A model generated the notes under the pieces. It worked only from the letters and a program-made list of their open reading frames with translations, did no database searches and was not told where the DNA came from. Shown piece after piece: positions 34,758-46,600 of a stretch of DNA of 64,000 bases. Source of the stretch: Narthecium ossifragum (taxonomy: Eukaryota; Streptophyta; Magnoliopsida; Dioscoreales; Nartheciaceae); contig OY986969.1 in the NCBI GenBank assembly GCA_963920575.1, positions 12,416,615 through 12,480,614 on the forward strand, in the 5' to 3' direction. Both the position numbers and the translations under genes were made by a program. The first letter of the stretch is position 1. The number at the start of each line of letters is the position of its first letter.

Positions 34758-35990
34758 TTGCTATCTTATGAGGCATGCTAATGCTAAGAAAATTTGGGCA
34801 CCTAGACATTCATCTTCTTCTCTTATGCATAGTACTAATGTAAATGGATCCAAAAAGATTTGGGTACCAAAAATCAAGGGTTGATCTCCTATTTGTAGGA
34901 ATGTATGAGATCCAAGATCAAGACCAACACAAAGGCTAAAAGATGGTACCTTCATAGTGGATGCTCAAGATATATGACGGGTGAAAGGAGCATGTTCTCA
35001 ACTTTTCAATTTAAAGATGGAGGAATGGTGACCTTTGGAGATAATGGAAAAGGAAAAATAATTGGCATTGGCAATATTGGTAAAACCTCTTCCATTATTA
35101 TTAAAAATGTTCTCTTAGTTGAAGGTTTGAAACATAACTTGCTTAGCATTAGTCAATTATGTGATAGAGGTAACAAAGTTATTTTTGAAGATTCAAAATG
35201 CTATGCTCAGAATGCTCTTAGTGATAAAATCTTGCTAGTAGGTCATCGTGATGGTAATGTATACACATTTTATCTTGATGATCTTGTTTGCCATAATGAT
35301 GTATGTTTTAGTGTCTTAAATGATAATTCATGATTATGGCATAGAAGGCTTGGACATGCACACATGGATTTAATGTCCAAACTTTCCCAAAAAGACCTTG
35401 TTCTTGGACTTCCCAAGAACAAATTTGAGAAAGATAAGATTTGTGATACATGTTAAAGAGGAAAACAAGTAAATTCTTCTTTCAAGCCTAAAGATGTAGT
35501 TTCCACCACAAGAGCATTAAAACCCATTCACATGGACCTTTTTGGACCAACCAAACCTAAAAGCTTAGGTGGTAGCTCATATGGTTTTGTTTTAGTAGAT
35601 GATTACACTAGATACACTTGGGTGATTTTTCTTCCACACAAATATGAAGTCTTTGAGGAATTCATCAACTTTTGTAGAAGAGTCCAAAATGAGAAAGGTA
35701 TTCTCATTACATGCATTAGAAGTGACCATGGAGGAGAATTCTAGAATTCTCATCTAAAAAAGTTTTGTAATGACAACGGGAATTCCCATAACTTCTCATC
35801 ACCTAGAACCCCTCAATAAAATGGTGTTGTTGAAAGAAAACATAGAACCCTACAAGACATGGCTAGAACTCTATTATGTGAGAATAATATTCCTAAGTAG
35901 TTTTGGGCCGAAGGAATTAATACTTCTTGCCATGTGATTAATAGAGTAACTTTGAGACCCATTTTGAAGAAAACCCTTTATGAGCTTTGG
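34758..35990 (+). pseudogene. C1 protease and integrase
   Basis: 34905-35333 reads RWYLHSGCSRYMTGERSMF, NVLLVEGLKHNLLSISQL and more, the copia protease region. The active-site Asp of DSG is His here and a usual His is Tyr, so the protease is inactive. After a stop, LWHRRLGHAHMDLMSKLS is the GAG-pre-integrase domain. Integrase follows: PIHMDLFGPT (Asp 1), IRSDHGGEF (Asp 2) and VVERKHRTLQDMARTLL (Glu). Stops interrupt the frame after NDNS, after CDTC, after GGEF, after SSPRTPQ, after NNIPK and after YELWK. Domain order PR-IN-RT defines Ty1/copia. Confidence 0.85.
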
Positions 35991-37637
35991 AAATGAAGAA
36001 TTCCAAATATTGGGTACTTTAGAGCTTTTGGTTGCAAATGTTTTATCTTGAACAATGGCAAGGATAATCTTGGAAAATTTTATGCTAGATGCGATGAAGG
36101 AGTTTTTCTTGGATACTCGGAGAGAAGCAAAAGCTATAGAATCTTCAATAAAAGAACATTAGTGGTTCAAGAATCAATGCATGTTATTTTTGATGAAATG
36201 ATTATAGCTCCTAGTAAAATTGATGGTAAAGATGATGATATTCCTAATGACAATTCAAAAATTATAGTAGATGAAACCCAAAATGATGTTGAAGAATTGA
36301 ATAATAGATCTGAGGAATCCTTTGAAATTACACCTAGTGATCAACATCATGATTTGCCAAAAGATTGGAAATATGCATCTTCACACCCAAAGAAATTGAT
36401 AATTGGTGAACCATCAAGAAGAATCCAAACTAGATCTTCATTAAATGCATGTGCAAATCTAGCCTTCCTATCTCAAATTGAGCCCAAAAAGATTGACGAA
36501 GCACTAGAGGATGATCATTGGATCTTAGCAATGCAAGAAGAGTTGAATCAATTTGAAAGAAATGAAGTTTGGAATTTGATACCTAGACCTTATGATCATC
36601 CCGTTATTGGTACTAAATGGGTTTTTAGAAACAAAATGAATGAATTGGAGACAATTACAATGAATAAACCTAGACTTGTTGCAAAATGCTTCAATCAACA
36701 AGAAGGAATTGATTTTGATGAGACTTTTACACCAGTAGCTAGACTTGAGGTAATAAGACTACTTCTAACTTTTGCATCTTACAAAGATTTCAAATTATAT
36801 CAAATGGATGTTAAAAGTGCCTTCTTGAATGGTTTACTAAAGGACGAAGTCTATGTTGAACAACCCCCGGATTTGAAGACTACAAATTGAATGATCATGT
36901 ATTCAAACTCACTAAAGCCTTGTATGGATTAAAACAAGCTCCTAGAGCTTGGTATGAAAGGCTTAGCAAATTCTTTATGGATAATGATTTTTGTAGAGGA
37001 AAAATTGATACTACATTATTTACCAAATCAAAAGGCAAAGATTTGCTCTTGGTTCAAATTTATGTTGATGATATTATTTTTGGTTCTACAAATGATAAAC
37101 TTTGTGAAAAATTTACCACATGTATGCAAAGTGAGTTTGAGATGAGTCTGATATGTGAACTCAATTATTTTCTTGGTTTACAAATCATGCAAACTCGAGG
37201 AGGGATCTTTGTAAATCAAGCCAAATACACTAGAGATCTACTCAAGAAATATGATTTTGTTGAATCCAAAATTTATAGAACCCCCATGTGTACAATACTC
37301 AAATTAGACAATGATGAAGATGGGAAACCCGTTGAACAAACACTTTATAGAGGGATGATTGGTTCTCTATTTTATTTGACCGCTAGTAGATCGGACATCA
37401 TGTTTAGTGTTTGCCTTTGTGCTAGATATCAATCTTATCCTAATGAATCTCATTTGGTTGCGGTAAAGAGGATCTTTAGATATCTAATAGGAAGCCAAAA
37501 TTATGGTTTGTGGTGTCCTAAAAGATCATCTTTTGATCTAATTGGCTACTCCGATGCGGATTTTGCCAGATGTAGGCTTGATAGAAAAAGCACAAGTGGT
37601 ACATGTCACTTTCTTGGTTATGCACTTGTTTCTTGGT
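35991..37637 (+). pseudogene. C1 reverse transcriptase and RNase H N-terminal part
   Basis: The frame from 36048 ends near 36890 with RT N-terminal motifs ([36 protein letters not shown]). A one-base deletion near 36870 shifts the frame, which continues at 36887 with VFKLTKALYGLKQAPRAWY, LLLVQIYVDDIIFGST (catalytic YVDD) and LNYFLGLQI. RNase H begins with LIGYSDADFARCRLDRKSTS and stops abruptly after GYALVSW at 37637, where T1 sequence starts. The remaining RNase H is found at 58572; about 60 residues between the two parts are missing. Confidence 0.85.
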
Positions 37638-37807
37638 AAATACGTGACTTCCTCTTCTAATTCCGAATCACTAATAAATACGTGATCAAGAGCCAAATCA
37701 TCCTCCTCAGGATTTATCCGAGCTTCTCTCCTTAACCTGCGCAGAGTTCTTTCTATCTCTGGATCGTACTGTAAACCACCTTGATTAAAAGATCGAGCTA
37801 TACTCAT
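37638..37807 (-). pseudogene. T1 gag N-terminus (Tat/Ogre-like)
   Basis: Starting near 37807 on the minus strand: MSIARSFNQGGLQYDPEIER, then TLRRLRREARINPEE and DHVFISDSELEEEVTYL. The YDPEIERTxRRxRRE block is typical of the gag start in plant Athila/Tat elements. Only about 56 residues remain; the rest of T1 has been deleted at the junction with C1 at 37637/37638. Confidence 0.7.
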
Positions 37808-37944
37808 AAACAATCAAGAGAATTTCGGCAAAACGAGAAAAAGAAATCAAGAAAATTCGAATAACTCTTTTTTTTTATGAAAATAAAGATCACAATAAAC
37901 ACAAAAATCAACTAGAATCACTCCCCAGCAACGGCGCCAAAATT
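37808..37944 (-). other. T1 5' untranslated region with tRNA-Asp-type primer site
   Basis: The minus strand of 37921-37939 reads TGGCGCCGTTGCTGGGGAG, complementary to the tRNA-Asp 3' end as used by Tat/Ogre elements, with one difference from the usual GCCGGGGA. It lies 5 bp from the LTR edge (37945). The rest is AT-rich leader up to the gag start. Confidence 0.8.
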
Positions 37945-38172
37945 TGATGTGCTGTCGCAAGCACTCAAAAATAAATCAAGTACTCTTTAAAATAAATGTA
38001 GTAGTGCGAGTACGAGTCGATCCCACGAAGAGTGTTTAGCCTAGTTTTGTGCTCAGTGAACAAAGATGGGGGGTTTTAAACGTGAGGAAAAACAATAAAG
38101 AAATAATCTAAATCGAAGAAACAAGTTGAATCAAGAGAACAAACCTTGGTCTGAGTCAACATCCACCATCGG

Positions 38173-40581
38173 TGTGAGGACCTGCCCCTCTACCCCTGTG
38201 GCTCGTTGTAGATCGCAAGGGCAATTTGGTAAATTGCGCATTGTTGGTTTGTTTCACACCCGCGTGTGCACACACTGGCCTTGTATGTGTTAGTGTTTGT
38301 TTAGAATGGCTAGGTGGACCCGGGATCGAAAGATCCGGACTTGGGCTTGAGTTCTTGCCCAAGTTTAGCTTTCAGCACACAAAGGATCGATCATCTATGG
38401 CTAAGGGATCGATCCTCTTCGTGCCAAAAAGCCTTGTGAATCGTCATGAAGGATCGATCCTCCCTTGAGGAAGAATCGATCATTCATAGGTCGGTTGGTT
38501 TTTCTGCTTCGCGAGGACGACCGCCGTTGGCCGTCGCTCTCCCCTGTCAGAGGGGGAGCACTTTCCCTCCCCTCCCCTCACTTTTTCCCCTCTTTCCCGG
38601 CTGTCCCCTCCCCCTTTCCCCTCCTTTCTTCCCCTCCTCTTCCTCCTTCTCCTCTCTTTCTTCTTCCTTCCTTCTTCTCTCCCGAAGCTCTGTTTTTCCC
38701 CTGTTTCGGGCAGCCACCTTCCTCACCTCCGTTCTCCCTCCTCCGACCATCAAATTGGGTGTTCTTTGGCTCGTTGGATTCCTGACAATGAGAGGAAGAT
38801 CCCTGAAGTGGTTTGGAGGCTTGTTGGTGATCAAATCGCGGGGAATCAGCCGAGGAAAGCGCAGCTAGGTAGGGTTATACCTACTGATGTTTATTTCGGG
38901 TGTTCTTGAGATCTAGCCGTTGGATCTTGTTGATCCTTACTTTGTTGGTTTTCTTATGCCTTGTAGAATAACTGATTTAAGTTTCATGTTAATCAGTTGA
39001 GATTTGAGTAGGTTTTATGGATGATTAGTCTCGGATTTCTAGTTTTCTGCTGTTCTTGAGAAACAGCCGGCTTCCGGCAAGTTTTCCGGCCGGAGAGTAC
39101 ATAATCTTGGCTTTACATAAACATAAGAGTTGTAGAACTATTCGTTAGCTTTCCATTACATCTTGTTTCATATTTTTCAGATTTATGTACGATTTCTTAT
39201 GAATTGTTTTCTGAAGGGCTGCGTTGCAGCAATTAATGGGTAAGTTAGTTTGATTGGCGATTTTGATTAGCGTTTTCCCGTTAATCCAACCGTTGGATGA
39301 TTAGGATTTTTGGATATGATGATCCTGGTATATACACCTACTAGTGGCTAAGTTGGATCTTGAATCCGACATCGTTTGGACGTCGGATCGACGGGATCAA
39401 TTAGCCCCTAAGTAGTGGTTTTGGGTGTTTGAATATAATATTATATTTCGGAATATAATATCGTATTGTGTACTGTTCATCAGCGGTTTTCAGGGTTGCT
39501 TCCCGTTGCAGGAGTCTGCGGTTGACGGTAGTGGTACCGTCGTAATGCCGGGACCCGCTGCGGATCGGCTGGCAGCGGTTGGTAGTACCGCTGCAGCGAT
39601 CCGGTTGACTTATATGATGCTTGACATACTGTTGCATGCTTTACTTCTTATCTGTGTATGTCATAGCATGCATTCCTCTGTTGTGCATTAGTTGCATTGG
39701 TTAGGGCGTGGGTGATCTTTGGGTCGCCGTCCCGAGGCTGGTAGCTCGGACTTAGCCCTAGGACCGGGGTTGGGTAGTTTGGACCCGGTTTGAATTGTGG
39801 TGTCCAGTCAACTTGATGATAGGCTTAGATGACTAGTACACTGTTGTGTTTGATGTTTAGAGGTCGTGTCGGCCTCGAGCCAAGTCGAGGTGTAGCCGGT
39901 ACCCAGTCCTTCTAAACTCTTGGGTGGCAGGTGTGACTACCCAGCGGTGCTATCCGCCAACAGTGCTCAGGATCCTGTTGTGAGTGGCAGTGCCATTTCC
40001 TACCTTATTGAGTGTGACCCAGTGTGTGACCAGTTCGCTGGAAGACCATGACTGGGGCTCTCAGGGGTATCCGGTGGGGTTATGGGGCCCCTGTGATACA
40101 CCTAGGCTTTGCTTGGGGGCGACACTGTTGCGTTTCCCTCTTCCTTCTGTGTGTCGTATTGTAGATCCCTACTGAGCTTAGTGCTCACACCTACCCGGGC
40201 TGCGTTTTGCAGGTGCAGGCGTCAGTTCTTCTTCCTTGGCCCCTACCGGGCAGTTGGTCGGCGGTGCGGCGGCGCCTGGTGGACTTTGAGAGGTGGTGAT
40301 CGTTTACTGCTTTTAACCTATGTTAGATAGTCTCCTACGGGAGTGATGTTGTATTTTGAATCTTCCCCTCTCTGAGGATTTGTATATTTAACACTTGAGT
40401 TTTAAATCTGTGGTTAGAGGTTTCATTATTATATTGTATCTTTATTTTGGGGATGCTTTTGGTGAACTGCTAGGGAGACCAATAGGTTAGAGGGAACCCT
40501 CGCCATCTTTTCTTCCGCGTTTGTTAGGTTCCGGTTCGCGTCGCCCGGCCCGGTTGGGCTTTCGCGGGCCGGGGCGCGACA
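38173..40581 (+). repeat. Solo LTR-B no. 3 with perfect ATCGG duplication
   Basis: It starts TGTGAGGACCTGCCCC and ends GGGGCGCGACA. ATCGG occurs at 38168-38172 and 40582-40586. It sits inside the T1 LTR, next to but not inside the 1098-bp array. It contains GATCGATC dyads (38387-38487), the pyrimidine-rich leader (38570-38740) and the AT palindrome in decayed form (about 39431-39466). Open frames 38446-38868 are leader artefacts. Confidence 0.9.
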
Positions 40582-40695
40582 ATCGGAATCCAACAACTGA
40601 TCATAGATGCAAGTATCAATCAATTTATACCATGAATATTCACCGTCCGAATGAAATCTGAATCTCTCCTCAACCATAATTAATTAGAAACAAGC

Positions 40696-43600
40696 GATCT
40701 AATCAACCCTAACTACTGGACAACCTAAGACAAGCGCTGTAGATTTAATCTAGTAGCAGCGTTAAGAATAGGGAAATCGATGAAGCTAAACAACACAAGC
40801 ACAAGCGGTTGCATTTAATCTAGTTGAATATTCTTCCTAAGATCTAACAAGATCTGATCAGCAGTAAATTATTAGATCCTAGTTGCTTCGCAGATTAGAG
40901 GGATCAAACAATTCCGGATTTGATATCAAACCTAGCAGTAGATCACCATGAATAATAAACTAGTAGGCCTCCTAGCAATTAGACAAGGTAATCATGAAGA
41001 TTTAACCTCAGAAGAACATCCAATACTCATGTATAAACTGAACAATAAAAATAAATTAGATCTCACAGTTTCATTGATTCCGAGGTTTCAGTCTCCTCGA
41101 CCAAGGATCAAGATTTAGCCACGCAGGGCCATCAAGAACAATCCTCCAAAAGATTTCATAAAGCAAAAGAAAACCTAGAAAAATATAAAGGAGGAGAAAG
41201 AGTAGCCAAAAGTGTCCAAGAATCCCCCCTCAAACCCTAGAAAGAGTCCTATTTATAGCCTCAAGTGTATCCACCCTCGGATTAGATCACAATCATCGAT
41301 TTTATTCACCGGGGAAAGTCCGATCGATCAACCTCGGGGTGTTGGATCGATTGGTCTCATTAAACTCTTCAACTTGTAGTCACGCCCGAGTCCGATCGAT
41401 GGATGGATCGATCGAACTTTGCTCCTTTAGAAAGCATACGTTCTGTCAACTTTAATTCCCAAGTCCGATCGATCGAACTTTAAGTGCTGGATCGATCGGT
41501 TGAGTAAAAATCCGCTGTTTTTGACTTTTTCCGAGTCCGATCGATCGGACCATTGATGTCGGATCGATCGGACCCATAGGAGCGATGGAGGGATCGATCG
41601 GATGTGTTGTGGCTGAAAAACACATGTTCTGTCACGATTTTGCGTGGTCCGATCGATCGGCGGATCGCTCGGACTTCCAGCTTATTTTCCTTTCTGCCAT
41701 TCAGACTGCGCATCGGTACTGAAATTGCCGTAACTTCCTCTAGGATACTCGGAATCACGAACCGTAAAATTCTCTAGAATCTAGACTTCAAGAGATCTAA
41801 TCAACCCTAACTACTAGACAACCTAAGACAAGCGCTGTAGATTTAATCTAGTAGCAGCGTTAAGAATAGGGAAATCGATGAAGCTAAACAACACAAGCAC
41901 AAGCGGTTGCATTTAATCTAGTTGAATATTCTTCCTAAGATCTAACAAGATCTGATCAGCAGTAAATTATTAGATCCTAGTTGCTTCGCAGATTAGAGGG
42001 ATCAAACAATTCCGGATTTGATATCAAACCTAGCAGTAGATCACCATGAATAATAAACTAGTAGGCCTCCTAGCAATTAGACAAGGTAATCATGAAGATT
42101 TAACCTCAGAAGAACATCCAATACTCATGTATAAACTGAACAATAAAAATAAATTAGATCTCACAGTTTCATTGATTCCGAGGTTTCAGTCTCCTCGACC
42201 AAGGATCAAGATTTAGCCACGCAGGGCCATCAAGAACAATCCTCCAAAAGATTTCATAAAGCAAAAGAAAACCTAGAAAAATATAAAGGAGGAGAAAGAG
42301 TAGCCAAAAGTGTCCAAGAATCCCCCCTCAAACCCTAGAAAGAGTCCTATTTATAGCCTCAAGTGTATCCACCCTCGGATTAGATCACAATCATCGATTT
42401 TATTCACCGGGGAAAGTCCGATCGATCAACCTCGGGGTGTTGGATCGATTGGTCTCATTAAACTCTTCAACTTGTAGTCACGCCCGAGTCCGATCGATGG
42501 ATGGATCGATCGAACTTTGCTCCTTTAGAAAGCATACGTTCTGTCAACTTTAATTCCCAAGTCCGATCGATCGAACTTTAAGTGCTGGATCGATCGGTTG
42601 AGTAAAAATCCGCTGTTTTTGACTTTTTCCGAGTCCGATCGATCGGACCATTGATGTCGGATCGATCGGACCCATAGGAGCGATGGAGGGATCGATCGGA
42701 TGTGTTGTGGCTGAAAAACACATGTTCTGTCACGATTTTGCGTGGTCCGATCGATCGGCGGATCGCTCGGACTTCCAGCTTATTTTCCTTTCTGCCATTC
42801 AGACTGCGCATCGGTACTGAAATTGCCGTAACTTCCTCTAGGATACTCGGAATCACGAACCGTAAAATTCTCTAGAATCTAGACTTCAAGAGATCTAATC
42901 AACCCTAACTACTAGACAACCTAAGACAAGCGCTGTAGATTTAATCTAGTAGCAGCGTTAAGAATAGGGAAATCGATGAAGCTAAACAACACAAGCACAA
43001 GCGGTTGCATTTAATCTAGTTGAATATTCTTCCTAAGATCTAACAAGATCTGATCAGCAGTAAATTATTAGATCCTAGTTGCTTCGCAGATTAGAGGGAT
43101 CAAACAATTCCGGATTTGATATCAAACCTAGCAGTAGATCACCATGAATAATAAACTAGTAGGCCTCCTAGCAATTAGACAAGGTAATCATGAAGATTTA
43201 ACCTCAGAAGAACATCCAATACTCATGTATAAACTGAACAATAAAAATAAATTAGATCTCACAGTTTCATTGATTCCGAGGTTTCAGTCTCCTCGACCAA
43301 GGATCAAGATTTAGCCACGCAGGGCCATCAAGAACAATCCTCCAAAAGATTTCATAAAGCAAAAGAAAACCTAGAAAAATATAAAGGAGGAGAAAGAGTA
43401 GCCAAAAGTGTCCAAGAATCCCCCCTCAAACCCTAGAAAGAGTCCTATTTATAGCCTCAAGTGTATCCACCCTCGGATTAGATCACAATCATCGATTTTA
43501 TTCACCGGGGAAAGTCCGATCGATCAACCTCGGGGTGTTGGATCGATTGGTCTCATTAAACTCTTCAACTTGTAGTCACGCCCGAGTCCGATCGATGGAT

Positions 43601-46600
43601 GGATCGATCGAACTTTGCTCCTTTAGAAAGCATACGTTCTGTCAACTTTAATTCCCAAGTCCGATCGATCGAACTTTAAGTGCTGGATCGATCGGTTGAG
43701 TAAAAATCCGCTGTTTTTGACTTTTTCCGAGTCCGATCGATCGGACCATTGATGTCGGATCGATCGGACCCATAGGAGCGATGGAGGGATCGATCGGATG
43801 TGTTGTGGCTGAAAAACACATGTTCTGTCACGATTTTGCGTGGTCCGATCGATCGGCGGATCGCTCGGACTTCCAGCTTATTTTCCTTTCTGCCATTCAG
43901 ACTGCGCATCGGTACTGAAATTGCCGTAACTTCCTCTAGGATACTCGGAATCACGAACCGTAAAATTCTCTAGAATCTAGACTTCAAGAGATCTAATCAA
44001 CCCTAACTACTAGACAACCTAAGACAAGCGCTGTAGATTTAATCTAGTAGCAGCGTTAAGAATAGGGAAATCGATGAAGCTAAACAACACAAGCACAAGC
44101 GGTTGCATTTAATCTAGTTGAATATTCTTCCTAAGATCTAACAAGATCTGATCAGCAGTAAATTATTAGATCCTAGTTGCTTCGCAGATTAGAGGGATCA
44201 AACAATTCCGGATTTGATATCAAACCTAGCAGTAGATCACCATGAATAATAAACTAGTAGGCCTCCTAGCAATTAGACAAGGTAATCATGAAGATTTAAC
44301 CTCAGAAGAACATCCAATACTCATGTATAAACTGAACAATAAAAATAAATTAGATCTCACAGTTTCATTGATTCCGAGGTTTCAGTCTCCTCGACCAAGG
44401 ATCAAGATTTAGCCACGCAGGGCCATCAAGAACAATCCTCCAAAAGATTTCATAAAGCAAAAGAAAACCTAGAAAAATATAAAGGAGGAGAAAGAGTAGC
44501 CAAAAGTGTCCAAGAATCCCCCCTCAAACCCTAGAAAGAGTCCTATTTATAGCCTCAAGTGTATCCACCCTCGGATTAGATCACAATCATCGATTTTATT
44601 CACCGGGGAAAGTCCGATCGATCAACCTCGGGGTGTTGGATCGATTGGTCTCATTAAACTCTTCAACTTGTAGTCACGCCCGAGTCCGATCGATGGATGG
44701 ATCGATCGAACTTTGCTCCTTTAGAAAGCATACGTTCTGTCAACTTTAATTCCCAAGTCCGATCGATCGAACTTTAAGTGCTGGATCGATCGGTTGAGTA
44801 AAAATCCGCTGTTTTTGACTTTTTCCGAGTCCGATCGATCGGACCATTGATGTCGGATCGATCGGACCCATAGGAGCGATGGAGGGATCGATCGGATGTG
44901 TTGTGGCTGAAAAACACATGTTCTGTCACGATTTTGCGTGGTCCGATCGATCGGCGGATCGCTCGGACTTCCAGCTTATTTTCCTTTCTGCCATTCAGAC
45001 TGCGCATCGGTACTGAAATTGCCGTAACTTCCTCTAGGATACTCGGAATCACGAACCGTAAAATTCTCTAGAATCTAGACTTCAAGAGATCTAATCAACC
45101 CTAACTACTAGACAACCTAAGACAAGCGCTGTAGATTTAATCTAGTAGCAGCGTTAAGAATAGGGAAATCGATGAAGCTAAACAACACAAGCACAAGCGG
45201 TTGCATTTAATCTAGTTGAATATTCTTCCTAAGATCTAACAAGATCTGATCAGCAGTAAATTATTAGATCCTAGTTGCTTCGCAGATTAGAGGGATCAAA
45301 CAATTCCGGATTTGATATCAAACCTAGCAGTAGATCACCATGAATAATAAACTAGTAGGCCTCCTAGCAATTAGACAAGGTAATCATGAAGATTTAACCT
45401 CAGAAGAACATCCAATACTCATGTATAAACTGAACAATAAAAATAAATTAGATCTCACAGTTTCATTGATTCCGAGGTTTCAGTCTCCTCGACCAAGGAT
45501 CAAGATTTAGCCACGCAGGGCCATCAAGAACAATCCTCCAAAAGATTTCATAAAGCAAAAGAAAACCTAGAAAAATATAAAGGAGGAGAAAGAGTAGCCA
45601 AAAGTGTCCAAGAATCCCCCCTCAAACCCTAGAAAGAGTCCTATTTATAGCCTCAAGTGTATCCACCCTCGGATTAGATCACAATCATCGATTTTATTCA
45701 CCGGGGAAAGTCCGATCGATCAACCTCGGGGTGTTGGATCGATTGGTCTCATTAAACTCTTCAACTTGTAGTCACGCCCGAGTCCGATCGATGGATGGAT
45801 CGATCGAACTTTGCTCCTTTAGAAAGCATACGTTCTGTCAACTTTAATTCCCAAGTCCGATCGATCGAACTTTAAGTGCTGGATCGATCGGTTGAGTAAA
45901 AATCCGCTGTTTTTGACTTTTTCCGAGTCCGATCGATCGGACCATTGATGTCGGATCGATCGGACCCATAGGAGCGATGGAGGGATCGATCGGATGTGTT
46001 GTGGCTGAAAAACACATGTTCTGTCACGATTTTGCGTGGTCCGATCGATCGGCGGATCGCTCGGACTTCCAGCTTATTTTCCTTTCTGCCATTCAGACTG
46101 CGCATCGGTACTGAAATTGCCGTAACTTCCTCTAGGATACTCGGAATCACGAACCGTAAAATTCTCTAGAATCTAGACTTCAAGAGATCTAATCAACCCT
46201 AACTACTAGACAACCTAAGACAAGCGCTGTAGATTTAATCTAGTAGCAGCGTTAAGAATAGGGAAATCGATGAAGCTAAACAACACAAGCACAAGCGGTT
46301 GCATTTAATCTAGTTGAATATTCTTCCTAAGATCTAACAAGATCTGATCAGCAGTAAATTATTAGATCCTAGTTGCTTCGCAGATTAGAGGGATCAAACA
46401 ATTCCGGATTTGATATCAAACCTAGCAGTAGATCACCATGAATAATAAACTAGTAGGCCTCCTAGCAATTAGACAAGGTAATCATGAAGATTTAACCTCA
46501 GAAGAACATCCAATACTCATGTATAAACTGAACAATAAAAATAAATTAGATCTCACAGTTTCATTGATTCCGAGGTTTCAGTCTCCTCGACCAAGGATCA

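Noticed and set aside
37538..37813. 92-residue minus-strand ORF as a complete small gene
   Set aside because: Its first part is the T1 gag start and its last part is antisense C1 RNase H; a fusion across the deletion scar.
41480..41758. Eight identical 92-residue minus-strand ORFs as a tandem gene family
   Set aside because: The frame lies in the dyad-rich part of an LTR and translates the GATCGATC repeats (DRS-type residues). No domain, and identity follows from the DNA repeat.
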